Shown here piece by piece: positions 1 through 6,633 of a stretch of 30,566 nucleotides of DNA. The stretch is from assembly GCA_035361955.1 (NCBI GenBank), contig DAOSDC010000016.1:1-30566 (forward strand), given 5' to 3'. The notes beneath the pieces were generated by a model. It ran no database searches. It saw nothing but the letters and a program-made list of their open reading frames with translations, and was not told the origin of the DNA. The translations under genes and the position numbers were made by a program. Position 1 is the first letter of the stretch. Every line of letters starts with the position of its first letter. This DNA comes from UBA6120 sp035361955 (GTDB taxonomy: Bacteria > Bacillota_I > Bacilli_A > RFN20 > CAG-826).

Positions 1-1
1 C

Positions 2-355
2 GCGTCCAAAAAAATCATGGAAGACGTGTTTGAAGCATTGATGGGCGCTATCTATATCGATCAAGGTTTCTTTATCGCCAAACGTGTCATCAAGACACTG
101 TTTGCCCCCGACATTGAAGGCATCAACGTCGACGAGTTGACTGATTACAAAACGCAACTTCAAGAAATTATTCAAGCTGATCACCGCGAGGCCGTCAAAT
201 ACATCGTGATTGAGGAAGCGGGACCCGCCCACGACCGGCGTTTCACAGTCGCTGTCACACACGATAGCATGGAACTTGGACGTGGTAGCGGACCAAGCAA
301 AAAAATCGCCGAACAAGCTGCGGCTAAAGACGCACTGCGTAAGAAAGCGATTTGA
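2..355 (+). CDS. rnc: Ribonuclease III, 3' part (5' end outside window)
   Basis: This is the C-terminal part of RNase III, the endonuclease that cuts double-stranded RNA in rRNA precursors and some mRNAs. The frame is open from base 2, so the true start lies before the window. The first visible residues, ASKKIMEDVFEALMGAIYID, match the end of the catalytic domain, where the second acidic cluster (E..FEA..GA.Y.D) contributes metal-binding residues. After a short linker comes a double-stranded RNA-binding domain beginning near DYKTQLQE and ending with the typical GSGPSKKIAEQAAAKDAL helix that touches RNA. The stop is TGA at 353-355, and ftsY begins within a few bases, so the two are probably cotranscribed. 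In Bacillus smc lies between these genes; here it is absent. Confidence 0.95.
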   Translation, partial: ASKKIMEDVFEALMGAIYIDQGFFIAKRVIKTLFAPDIEGINVDELTDYKTQLQEIIQADHREAVKYIVIEEAGPAHDRRFTVAVTHDSMELGRGSGPSKKIAEQAAAKDALRKKAI

Positions 356-357
356 TC

Positions 358-1335
358 ATGGGCTTATTCGCGTTTCTTAAACAGAAAATAAGCGGGAAAA
401 GCAGAGCCGTCAAGGACAAATATGTCGTTGGCTTAGCGAAAAGTCGCGCGTCGTTTTCCGATCGTCTCAAAGCGTTGAGCAAGCGCTATGAACGTATAAA
501 CGACGCATATTTTCAAGAACTAGAAGATATTTTGATTGAAGCTGACGTTGGTGTCAAATTAGTCGATGACATCATTGTAGCCACTAAATCTGAGAGCACG
601 CGCCAAGGCATAACTTCACCAGCAGCCATCAATGAGATGTTGGTCGATAAAATGTTCATTGGATATGCTCAAAGCGGTCAAGACGTCCATACCGAAATAA
701 CATTCAAAGATGGCCGACCCACGATTGTGCTTATCGTTGGGGTCAATGGCGTTGGTAAAACGACGACGATTGCCAAATTGACGCATCGCTATCAAAAACA
801 GCAAAAAAAAGTATTGTTGGTATCCGGTGATACGTTTCGAGCTGGAGCCCAAGAACAACTTGGCATTTGGGCCAAACGGCTTGGCGCCGACATTGTGACG
901 GGACGTCAGGGCGAAGATCCGGCTGCTGTCACCTATAAAGGGATGGAAGTTGCCACGACTGGCACCTACGATTTAGTTCTCGTCGATACGGCCGGCCGCT
1001 TACAAACGAAAGCCAATTTGATGGCAGAACTATCAAAGGTACGCCGCACGATTGCTCGTTTTTGTGAAGGCGCGCCAGATGAAGTCTTGCTTATTATCGA
1101 TGCGACGACCGGCCAAAACGGCGTGTTCCAAGCTGCGGCTTTTGCTGAGGCGACCGGACTTAGTGGCGTCATCATCACGAAAATGGATGGAACTTCAAAA
1201 GGTGGCATTATTTTGGCAATCCGCGACCAAATCGGCGTCCCGGTTCGTTTTATTGGACTAGGCGAAACGCTTGATGATCTCGACGAATTCGATTTAGAAT
1301 CATATTTGTATGGTTTATGTTTGGGAGAAGATTGA
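358..1335 (+). CDS. ftsY: Signal recognition particle receptor FtsY
   Basis: SRP receptor GTPase that docks ribosome-SRP complexes at the membrane and works with Ffh, encoded 0.6 kb downstream. The 325-residue product starts with a short basic amphipathic segment (MGLFAFLKQKI) followed by the helical N domain. The G domain has the P-loop GVNGVGKTT (about 128-136), the DTFRAGAQEQL insertion-box motif, DTAGRL and TKMDGTSKGG, and ends with the family-typical GLGE..DDL..FD.E.YLYGL. There is no long acidic A domain, as in Bacillus. I chose ATG 358 because the protein then aligns with Bacillus FtsY from its first residue. An in-frame TTG at 352 overlapping the rnc stop is possible and would add two residues. 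The stop overlaps the next start as TGATG. Confidence 0.96.
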   Translation: MGLFAFLKQKISGKSRAVKDKYVVGLAKSRASFSDRLKALSKRYERINDAYFQELEDILIEADVGVKLVDDIIVATKSESTRQGITSPAAINEMLVDKMFIGYAQSGQDVHTEITFKDGRPTIVLIVGVNGVGKTTTIAKLTHRYQKQQKKVLLVSGDTFRAGAQEQLGIWAKRLGADIVTGRQGEDPAAVTYKGMEVATTGTYDLVLVDTAGRLQTKANLMAELSKVRRTIARFCEGAPDEVLLIIDATTGQNGVFQAAAFAEATGLSGVIITKMDGTSKGGIILAIRDQIGVPVRFIGLGETLDDLDEFDLESYLYGLCLGED

Positions 1336-1586
1336 TGGGTTTTCTAACGACGTTATTAATATTCATTGCGGTCGATTTGGTCATCACATTTCTGCTACGG
1401 TTGGCTGGTGTCCCCTATTTCGCCATCGATATCGCCGTCGCGCTAGTGATGGCGTTTATCTTTTCGATTTGGCGTCACGACCGACGGTTAGGACCATTTT
1501 ATAAAAACATGATGTTTCATCGTAATTTCGCGATGACATTTATCGTATTATTGACGATTTCATATTTGTTTGGGTACGTGTTATGA
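1335..1586 (+). CDS. Small three-helix membrane protein of unknown function between ftsY and ylxM
   Basis: An 83-residue hydrophobic protein that I do not recognise. Three likely membrane segments are visible: residues about 3-22, 27-46 and 66-83. They are separated by a polar basic loop (WRHDRRLGPFYKNMMFHRN) that probably faces the cytoplasm. ATG 1335 is chosen because GGGAGAAG lies just upstream at 1322-1329 and the start overlaps the ftsY stop. An in-frame ATG at 1317 would overlap ftsY further. The gene is translationally coupled on both sides: its stop overlaps the ylxM start as ATGA. Position in the SRP operon suggests a role in membrane protein targeting or insertion, but this is inference from context only. 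The coding signal is good because neighbouring starts and stops interlock exactly. Confidence 0.75.
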   Translation: MGFLTTLLIFIAVDLVITFLLRLAGVPYFAIDIAVALVMAFIFSIWRHDRRLGPFYKNMMFHRNFAMTFIVLLTISYLFGYVL

Positions 1587-1912
1587 GCGCGATTTCGAAA
1601 TTTGAAACAATCGGACGCTTACTGCAAAAATACGGCATTTTATTGACGAGCCATCAACAAAAAGTCATGGAACGCTATTATTTTTATGATTTAACGATGC
1701 AAGAAATCGCCGAAGAGGAACATATCACGCGCAGCGCCGTCAGCGAAGTTATCAAACAAAGTCTTGAAAAGCTTTCGGAGTTCGAGGAAAAACTGCAATT
1801 ACTCAGACTCGATGAAGATATTGAATTATTATTGGACCAACTCGAGCATGACTCCAGCGATCGAAACAAAATCATTAATCAGATTAGGGACAAATTAAAA
1901 CATGGCATTTGA
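1583..1912 (+). CDS. ylxM: YlxM family helix-turn-helix protein linked to SRP
   Basis: A 109-residue protein of the YlxM/UPF0122 family, small DNA-binding-like proteins encoded directly before ffh in many Firmicutes and reported to affect SRP function. A sigma-70-region-4-like helix-turn-helix is visible at residues about 37-59 (LTMQEIAEEEHITRSAVSEV), preceded by the family-typical LLTSHQQKVMERYYFYD. The C-terminal third is a charged helical region with leucine spacing that may form a coiled coil. The start overlaps the previous stop (ATGA), and the end overlaps the ffh start by 11 bases, so the three genes are tightly coupled. The family assignment is secure; the molecular role is less well established. 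Confidence 0.92.
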   Translation: MSAISKFETIGRLLQKYGILLTSHQQKVMERYYFYDLTMQEIAEEEHITRSAVSEVIKQSLEKLSEFEEKLQLLRLDEDIELLLDQLEHDSSDRNKIINQIRDKLKHGI

Positions 1913-3230
1913 ATCGTTATCCGAAAAACTACAACTAATATTTAAAAAATTACGCGGACAATCGCGGCTTAGCGAAGCTAACATGGACGCGATGCTCCAA
2001 GAAGTGCGTGCGGCGCTATTAGAAGCCGACGTCAATTTAAAAGTCGTTCGTGAATTTTTAAACAACATCAAACAACAAGCGATTGGTCAACAAGTTTTTG
2101 GGTCACTTAATCCGGGTCAAACGGTCGTTAAAATCGTCCGCGAGCAGCTGGTCGAACTTTTAGGCGCCGATCAGGCCGCCATCAAACTGGCCAGTACGGG
2201 GCCATCCTATATAATGGTCGCCGGCTTACAAGGCACCGGCAAAACGACGACGATTGCCAAACTGGCAAAACTTTTCAAAGAAAAACAACAAAAACGCGTT
2301 TTGCTGGTAGGCGCTGACATTTATCGTCCCGCGGCGATTGACCAATTGGAAACTTTAGCCAAACAGGTTGATGTCGCCTTCATCAGCGATCGCGTCACAA
2401 AAAATGTGATTGATATCGTAAAGAAAGCTCAAAAGCAAGCCCTAGATCAGCACTATGATGTCGTGTTGTTAGATACCGCTGGGCGTTTAAATATCGACGC
2501 ATTGCTAATGAAGGAACTCCAAGATATCGCTAAAACGGTTCCATTAGCAGAGACGCTATTGATTGTCGATGCGATGAGCGGCCAAGATGCCTACAACGTC
2601 GCCAAAAGCTTTCATGAACAATTGAATTTGACTGGCCTGATCATGACCAAACTTGACGGCGATGCGCGTGGCGGCGCCGCGTTGTCGATTCGTCATCTCA
2701 CCGGTTTACCCATCAAATTCATCGGTGTGGGCGAAAAGATTGATGATCTTGAAACTTTTTATCCCCAACGAATGGCTGACCGCATCTTGGGCATGGGCGA
2801 TGTCGTGTCATTAATTGAAAAAGCCCAAGAGCAAATCGATGAAAAGGAAGCCAAAAAATCGATTGATAAAATGATGAGCGGCCGTTTTGACTTAAACGAT
2901 ATGCTCAAACAGATGAAACAAGTGCAAAAGCTCGGCTCACTCGGCGGTCTCATCAAGATGATTCCTGGCATGCCCAAAATCAGCGCCGAACAACAAGAAA
3001 CCGCCGAACGCGAAATGAAAAACTTCGAAGCCATCATTAATTCGATGACGCCCGAAGAACGAGCCAATCCCGATATTTTACGTAATTCCCGGAAACTTCG
3101 TATTTCTAAAGGCAGCGGCAAATCAAGCGCTGACATCAACCGCGTTATCAAAAAATACGAGCAAACGCGGGAAATGATGCGGATGATTAATCAAAACAAA
3201 GGCAAAATGCCCGGCGGCTTCCCGTTTTAG
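1902..3230 (+). CDS. ffh: Signal recognition particle protein Ffh (SRP54)
   Basis: GTPase and signal-sequence-binding subunit of SRP, which partners with the SRP RNA and FtsY. The 442-residue product has the N domain (1-90), a G domain with P-loop GLQGTGKTT (108-116), DIYRPAAIDQL, DTAGRL and TKLDGDARGG, and a C-terminal M domain from about residue 300. The M domain includes the methionine-rich segment MLKQMKQVQKLGSLGGLIKM and the RNA-binding motif SRKLRISKGSG. The start at ATG 1902 lies inside the end of ylxM, which implies coupled translation. The gene ends two bases before the stop of the convergent uppP gene, with no terminator between them. SRP RNA was not found in the window. Confidence 0.97.
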   Translation: MAFESLSEKLQLIFKKLRGQSRLSEANMDAMLQEVRAALLEADVNLKVVREFLNNIKQQAIGQQVFGSLNPGQTVVKIVREQLVELLGADQAAIKLASTGPSYIMVAGLQGTGKTTTIAKLAKLFKEKQQKRVLLVGADIYRPAAIDQLETLAKQVDVAFISDRVTKNVIDIVKKAQKQALDQHYDVVLLDTAGRLNIDALLMKELQDIAKTVPLAETLLIVDAMSGQDAYNVAKSFHEQLNLTGLIMTKLDGDARGGAALSIRHLTGLPIKFIGVGEKIDDLETFYPQRMADRILGMGDVVSLIEKAQEQIDEKEAKKSIDKMMSGRFDLNDMLKQMKQVQKLGSLGGLIKMIPGMPKISAEQQETAEREMKNFEAIINSMTPEERANPDILRNSRKLRISKGSGKSSADINRVIKKYEQTREMMRMINQNKGKMPGGFPF

Positions 3231-3232
3231 TT

Positions 3233-4057
3233 TTATGCGCCCATCGAGGCGACGAATAAGGTAAATAGTCCAATCGCAACGAGGTAGATGCCAAAATATT
3301 TGGCGTGTTTGAATTGGAATTTTTTGAAGATGAACAGCAAGGCCAACATCGTAAAGATAAAAGATGCGGCCATCGCGATCAAATAATAGCCAAGCGTCGC
3401 TCCTTGGACGCCTGATAATGTGTTGATATCAAATAAACTGACTACGAAACTGCCCAGGGCGATCGGTACGAATAAAAGAAATGCGAACTGCTTAGCGCTT
3501 TTTTCTTCTAATCCGGAAATTTTAGCGCCCGTTATCGTGATACCCGAACGCGATACGCCAGGAATGATTCCGATTGCTTGAAACAAACCAGTGACAATCG
3601 CGTGTTTCATCGTCAGTTGTCCCGTGGTTTTTTTGCCAAATTTGGGCCATAAAAATAAAAGCGTGGCCGTGAACAGGAAGCCAAGACCGACGACCATTAA
3701 ATTGCTAAAAATAGCGTCGATTCGATCTTCAAGCAAAAAACCGACGAGCGCCGCGGGAATCGAGGCCACGATGATGTAGATACCCATCCAAAAGTCTTGT
3801 TTGTGCTCATTTGCCTTTTTAAAGATGAACAGGACGAATCCTTTGATGATTTGCCATATAATCTTATGGAAAAAGATGACTAATGCCACGAGTGAGGCGA
3901 AATGGACAAAGATGGCGAATCCAGCTTCATTATCGGGGTTAACTGCGAAAAGTTGTTGCAACAATGCCAAGTGGCCACTACTTGAAATCGGCAGGATTTC
4001 GGCAATCCCTTGAACGAGTCCCAATACGAAGTATTTGATGATGTCAATGATGTGCAT
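3233..4057 (-). CDS. uppP: Undecaprenyl-diphosphatase UppP/BacA
   Basis: Integral membrane phosphatase that converts undecaprenyl diphosphate to the monophosphate, recycling the lipid carrier for peptidoglycan and related polymers. The family also confers bacitracin tolerance. The 274-residue length is typical. Motif 1, QGIAEILPISSSGHLALL (16-33), carries the conserved Glu, Ser and His, and motif 2, GVSRSG, carries the conserved Arg; several hydrophobic segments follow. It is the last gene of the minus-strand block, one base after trmD, and ends against ffh. With uppS at 16085 it suggests the organism makes a polyprenyl-linked envelope polymer, as expected for a walled Bacilli member. Confidence 0.96.
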   Translation of the reverse strand: MHIIDIIKYFVLGLVQGIAEILPISSSGHLALLQQLFAVNPDNEAGFAIFVHFASLVALVIFFHKIIWQIIKGFVLFIFKKANEHKQDFWMGIYIIVASIPAALVGFLLEDRIDAIFSNLMVVGLGFLFTATLLFLWPKFGKKTTGQLTMKHAIVTGLFQAIGIIPGVSRSGITITGAKISGLEEKSAKQFAFLLFVPIALGSFVVSLFDINTLSGVQGATLGYYLIAMAASFIFTMLALLFIFKKFQFKHAKYFGIYLVAIGLFTLFVASMGA

Positions 4058-4058
4058 G

Positions 4059-4835
4059 TTAATGCCCTTTCATGAATTTAATGCCTTTAGCAATCGCATC
4101 TGACAACCAAGTGGGTGTCTCGTCGCTATCGTACTGGTTAATCAGTTTTTTGTCTAGTTTTGTCAAATTATATTGTGCAAATAGATCAGGACGGGCTTCC
4201 CTAGTAATCACGAGGCGCAACAAGTGGCGCCATTTGGCGATAGCTTCGTGGTTGCCGCTATACAAAATATCCGGCACTTTGTAGCCTTCGAAGTCATAAG
4301 GTTCGGTGTATTGGGGGTATTCAAGCAGTCCATCATCGAAACTTTCGACGTCGAGTGAGGTGGCTTCAATCGCCTCGGGTATTAAGCGAATGATGGCATC
4401 AGCAATCGCCATCGCGCCGATTTCCCCACCAGTGAGAATAAACTCGCCGATGCTAATTTGCTCATCGACGTAATTGTTAACGCGTTCATCGATACCTTCA
4501 TAATGGCCGCATATCAGCACGATATCGCTTAAAGTGGCTAATTGCTTAGCGCGGTTTTGATTAAAGGTTTGTCCTCGAGGCGATAACATGATTTTGTGTG
4601 GCTTGGTCAGATTGTTAGCCAAAAGAGCATCAACGATTGGCTGCGCCTTCATGATTAAACCGGCGCCGCCACCGATCGGCGGCGTGTCGACACGCCCGTA
4701 CTTATCTTTGGTGTAATCCCTAATGTTGACGATTTGGATATCGACAACATCTTTTGCTAACGCCCGTTTAATAATCGATTGTGAAACAAAACCCGAGAAC
4801 ATCTCGGGGAATAATGTCAAAATGGTAATTTTCAT
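4059..4835 (-). CDS. trmD: tRNA (guanine-N1)-methyltransferase TrmD
   Basis: SAM-dependent enzyme that makes m1G37 next to the anticodon in tRNAs reading CNN, including the tRNA-Pro class found later in this window; it prevents frameshifting. The 258-residue protein starts with the signature MKITILTLFPEMF and contains VDTPPIGGGAGLIMKAQP, LSPRGQTFNQ and the trefoil-knot cofactor loop with CGHYEGIDERV and ISIGEFILTGGE. The start overlaps the rimM stop by four bases (ATGA on the minus strand). The pair rimM-trmD is a standard arrangement, but in Bacillus rplS follows directly; here uppP follows instead. Confidence 0.98.
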   Translation of the reverse strand: MKITILTLFPEMFSGFVSQSIIKRALAKDVVDIQIVNIRDYTKDKYGRVDTPPIGGGAGLIMKAQPIVDALLANNLTKPHKIMLSPRGQTFNQNRAKQLATLSDIVLICGHYEGIDERVNNYVDEQISIGEFILTGGEIGAMAIADAIIRLIPEAIEATSLDVESFDDGLLEYPQYTEPYDFEGYKVPDILYSGNHEAIAKWRHLLRLVITREARPDLFAQYNLTKLDKKLINQYDSDETPTWLSDAIAKGIKFMKGH

Positions 4836-5338
4836 AACATGCCGTCGATAAAGTTGACGGTAATCGTTTTTTCGATGATGTCGACTTTAATGATGAAGAA
4901 AGGCACGAACGGAATTTGATATTTGGTAACTTCGTCTTTGACGACTTTCAAAATCGGATGCGCGCCGTAATCGACGACCGATTCAACGTTGCCTTGTAGA
5001 CGTCCTTTTTCGTCGATTATGCGACAACCGACCAAATCGGAATGGAAATAGGTGTCTTTCGGTAACTTGATATCGTCTTTTGGGGCCATCACATAATAAC
5101 CAAAAAATTTGACGGCGTTACTAGTATCGATGCCTTCAAATTTGACAAGATCAATACCTCGATGACGACGATAGCTGACGACGGTTGTTTCTAGTTCGTG
5201 TCCCGTAGCTTCATCTTTTAGTAAAAGGCGATTGCCGATTTTGTAGCGTCTTGAAGAAAAATCCGAATGGGAAACGATTTTTAACTCCCCGCCAGTGCCG
5301 AATATGTTGACGATTTGTCCGACTGTTAATAATTCCAT
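4832..5338 (-). CDS. rimM: Ribosome maturation factor RimM
   Basis: 16S rRNA processing factor needed for maturation of the 30S head near S19. The 168-residue protein starts MELLTVGQIVNIFGTGGELK, close to the family consensus (VG.I...HG..GE). The N-terminal beta barrel is followed by the PRC-barrel domain, with the typical HSDLVGCRI and a D-YGAHPIL-like strand, and ends IPFVPFFIIKVD. Overall length is normal. An odd feature is that no Shine-Dalgarno sequence lies near the start: the ATG is preceded by TATAATGAAACC, and the nearest purine-rich stretch is locked in a hairpin about 35 bases upstream. The transcript could therefore be nearly leaderless (see findings). It overlaps trmD by four bases. 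Confidence 0.95.
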   Translation of the reverse strand: MELLTVGQIVNIFGTGGELKIVSHSDFSSRRYKIGNRLLLKDEATGHELETTVVSYRRHRGIDLVKFEGIDTSNAVKFFGYYVMAPKDDIKLPKDTYFHSDLVGCRIIDEKGRLQGNVESVVDYGAHPILKVVKDEVTKYQIPFVPFFIIKVDIIEKTITVNFIDGML

Positions 5339-5344
5339 GGTTTC

Positions 5345-5350
5345 ATTATA
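5345..5350 (-). promoter_or_regulatory. Candidate -10 box (TATAAT) immediately upstream of rimM
   Basis: The minus strand reads TATAAT six bases before the rimM ATG and just after the terminator-like hairpin. No convincing -35 box is present 16-18 bases upstream (the sequence there is GAGTAA). If used, transcription would start at or next to the A of the start codon, giving a leaderless message. This is a sequence match only. Confidence 0.4.
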
Positions 5351-5354
5351 AATG

Positions 5355-5378
5355 AAAAGAGGAGTTTTTACTCCTCTT
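5355..5378 (-). terminator. Terminator-like hairpin between khpA and rimM
   Basis: On the minus strand AAGAGGAGT pairs with ACTCCTCTT across an AAAA loop (9 bp, plus-strand arms 5357-5365 and 5370-5378), followed by TTCATTT. The khpA stop codon is at the edge of the loop. The short T-run suggests partial termination or attenuation between the ribosomal-protein end of the operon and rimM-trmD-uppP. The stem may also protect the mRNA 3' end. Confidence 0.6.
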
Positions 5379-5634
5379 GGTTTGTCGCTTCAAACGATTC
5401 GAACTTGAGATGAATGCGTCTTCCTTCGGATTTACCGGCGACAGATAGCATTTCGCGCAAGGCATCGGCAATGACGCCTTTGCGTCCGATTAACCGCGAG
5501 GTATCTTCACTCTCGGCCACGATCAGAAGCGTTAAGTCGCGTTCGGAGTTACCCGGAAGCTCGCGAATCATCAGCGCATCCTTGTGAACGATGAACGAAT
5601 CGACAAAGGCGTGGATGATAGCTTCGTAATCCAT
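5368..5634 (-). CDS. khpA: KH-domain RNA-binding protein KhpA
   Basis: Small (88-residue) single-KH-domain protein of the KhpA/YlqC family, an RNA-binding protein that in Gram-positive bacteria pairs with KhpB/EloR and affects cell elongation and small-RNA biology. The RNA-binding GxxG loop is GRKG at residues 50-53 within SRLIGRKGVIADALREML. The N-terminal helix and the strand DLTLLIVAESED precede it. The start is two bases from the rpsP stop, and rpsP-khpA is the usual Firmicutes order. The Bacillus gene ylqD, which normally follows, is absent. The stop codon sits in a terminator-like hairpin. Confidence 0.93.
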   Translation of the reverse strand: MDYEAIIHAFVDSFIVHKDALMIRELPGNSERDLTLLIVAESEDTSRLIGRKGVIADALREMLSVAGKSEGRRIHLKFESFEATNQEE

Positions 5635-5636
5635 GG

Positions 5637-5924
5637 TTATTTCCCGGATTTCTTGATCGCCAGTTTGGTTTCGGCAAACTTGCTAATCAAACCTTGTTCC
5701 TTCAGCAAAGCACGGACCGTGTCGCTCGGTTGCGCGCCTTGAAGCAACCACTTGAGCGCTAAAGCTTCGTCAATGACGGCTTTTTTCTCAACTTTTGACG
5801 GATCGTAGAACCCGACTTGTTCGATGTAGCGACCATCGCGGGCATACCGCGAATCAGCGGCAACGATGCGATAGAACGGATCTTTGTGACGACCAACGCG
5901 GGCTAAACGTAATTTGACTGCCAT
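5637..5924 (-). CDS. rpsP: 30S ribosomal protein S16
   Basis: Ribosomal protein S16 of the small subunit body, 95 residues. The start MAVKLRLARVGRHKDPFYRI is the family signature, followed by ADSRYARDGRYIEQVGFYDP and the conserved helix ending in ALKWLLQGAQPSDTVRALL. It is the first gene of the minus-strand operon with khpA. A Shine-Dalgarno AAAGGAG (minus strand, 5934-5940) precedes the ATG by nine bases, and a strong sigma-A-type promoter is just upstream. Confidence 0.98.
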   Translation of the reverse strand: MAVKLRLARVGRHKDPFYRIVAADSRYARDGRYIEQVGFYDPSKVEKKAVIDEALALKWLLQGAQPSDTVRALLKEQGLISKFAETKLAIKKSGK

Positions 5925-5950
5925 GATAATAATCTCCTTTGACTGTCAAT

Positions 5951-5979
5951 ATTTTAACGACCACGGAGTGTCTTGTCAA
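5951..5979 (-). promoter_or_regulatory. Strong housekeeping-type promoter of the rpsP operon
   Basis: The minus strand shows a perfect -35 TTGACA (5974-5979) and -10 TAAAAT (5951-5956) with an ideal 17-base spacer. Transcription would begin about seven bases further down, giving a leader of roughly 20 bases containing the AAAGGAG ribosome-binding site of rpsP. Confidence 0.85.
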
Positions 5980-6062
5980 GTAAATATACTTTACAAAGAA
6001 TGTAGACATATCGGACTTTAATTTAATAAAATTAGCGCTTATGCGAGCAATATGACTTTCTG

Positions 6063-6091
6063 TTGCACAATTGGCCTTGATTTGCTAATAT
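6063..6091 (+). promoter_or_regulatory. Housekeeping-type promoter of rplS
   Basis: -35 TTGCAC (6063-6068) and -10 TAATAT (6086-6091) are separated by exactly 17 bases. The predicted start near 6098 gives an rplS leader of about 80 bases. This promoter makes rplS independent of the rpsP operon, which faces the other way. Confidence 0.75.
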
Positions 6092-6110
6092 ATCTAAGCG
6101 CTTGCGCTAG

Positions 6111-6148
6111 GAATGCTCCGCTTTCGTGTCACTACGTTATGAACATTC
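6111..6148 (+). ncRNA. Possible L19-type autoregulatory leader of rplS
   Basis: The rplS leader contains a short stem GAATG (6111-6115) with CATTC (6144-6148) closing a loop that holds GCTCCG and TTATGAA. From memory, the L19 leader described in low-GC Gram-positives has a similar arrangement (a closing stem with GCUCCG and UAUGAAC-like unpaired segments) and binds L19 to repress translation. The length and position just upstream of the ribosome-binding site fit. I could not run a covariance model, so the assignment is tentative. Confidence 0.45.
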
Positions 6149-6179
6149 GACGAATCATCATCCAAAGGAGAGTGATACC

Positions 6180-6530
6180 ATGAACAATAATCTGGTCAAT
6201 GAAATCACTGCCACGCAACTGCGGAACGATTTACCGGACTTCAGTTCCGGCGACACCGTCAAAGTGTTCGTTCGCATCATCGAAAACAACAAGCAACGAC
6301 TTCAAGCGTTCGAAGGCGTCGTCATGGGCCGACGCGGCTCAGGCATCAACGCCTCGTTCACCGTCCGCAAAGTCAGTGGCGGAGTCGGCGTCGAACGGAC
6401 ATTCCCCGTCCACGCTCCCAACGTTGCCCGCGTCGAAGTGATCAAACGTGGTAAAGTGCGCCGCAACAAGATTAACTACTTGCGTAGTTTATCCGGCAAA
6501 GCCGCCCGTATCAAAGAAATCATTAAATAG
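6180..6530 (+). CDS. rplS: 50S ribosomal protein L19
   Basis: Large-subunit protein at the 30S-50S interface, 116 residues. The internal signature IIENNKQRLQAFEGVVMGRRGSG... and the end KVRRNKINYLR followed by GKAARIKEI are diagnostic. ATG 6180 is chosen over the in-frame ATG 6126: a good Shine-Dalgarno AAAGGAG (6164-6170) lies just before it, and the protein then begins MNNNLVNEITATQLRNDLPD at the normal family position. The gene stands alone, with its own promoter, a possible regulatory leader and a strong terminator. In Bacillus it is the last gene after trmD. Confidence 0.97.
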   Translation: MNNNLVNEITATQLRNDLPDFSSGDTVKVFVRIIENNKQRLQAFEGVVMGRRGSGINASFTVRKVSGGVGVERTFPVHAPNVARVEVIKRGKVRRNKINYLRSLSGKAARIKEIIK

Positions 6531-6534
6531 TGAC

Positions 6535-6560
6535 AAACGGCTCATATCGAGCCGTTTTTT
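6535..6560 (+). terminator. Intrinsic terminator of rplS
   Basis: A perfect 9-bp stem, AAACGGCTC (6535-6543) with GAGCCGTTT (6549-6557), encloses loop ATATC and is followed by a T-run. It lies four bases after the rplS stop codon. Confidence 0.9.
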
Positions 6561-6603
6561 CTTACTAAATCGTTTCTTGTTTCGATAATTTGGTAACTTA
6601 ACA

Positions 6604-6609
6604 TATAAT
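6604..6609 (+). promoter_or_regulatory. Candidate -10 box of the lepB-rbgA-rnhB unit
   Basis: A consensus TATAAT (6604-6609) follows the rplS terminator and precedes the lepB ribosome-binding site AAAGAGGTG (6620-6628). No good -35 hexamer is visible at the normal distance. The terminator upstream makes a promoter here necessary. Confidence 0.5.
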
Positions 6610-6633
6610 GTTTATTTAGAAAGAGGTGAATCA

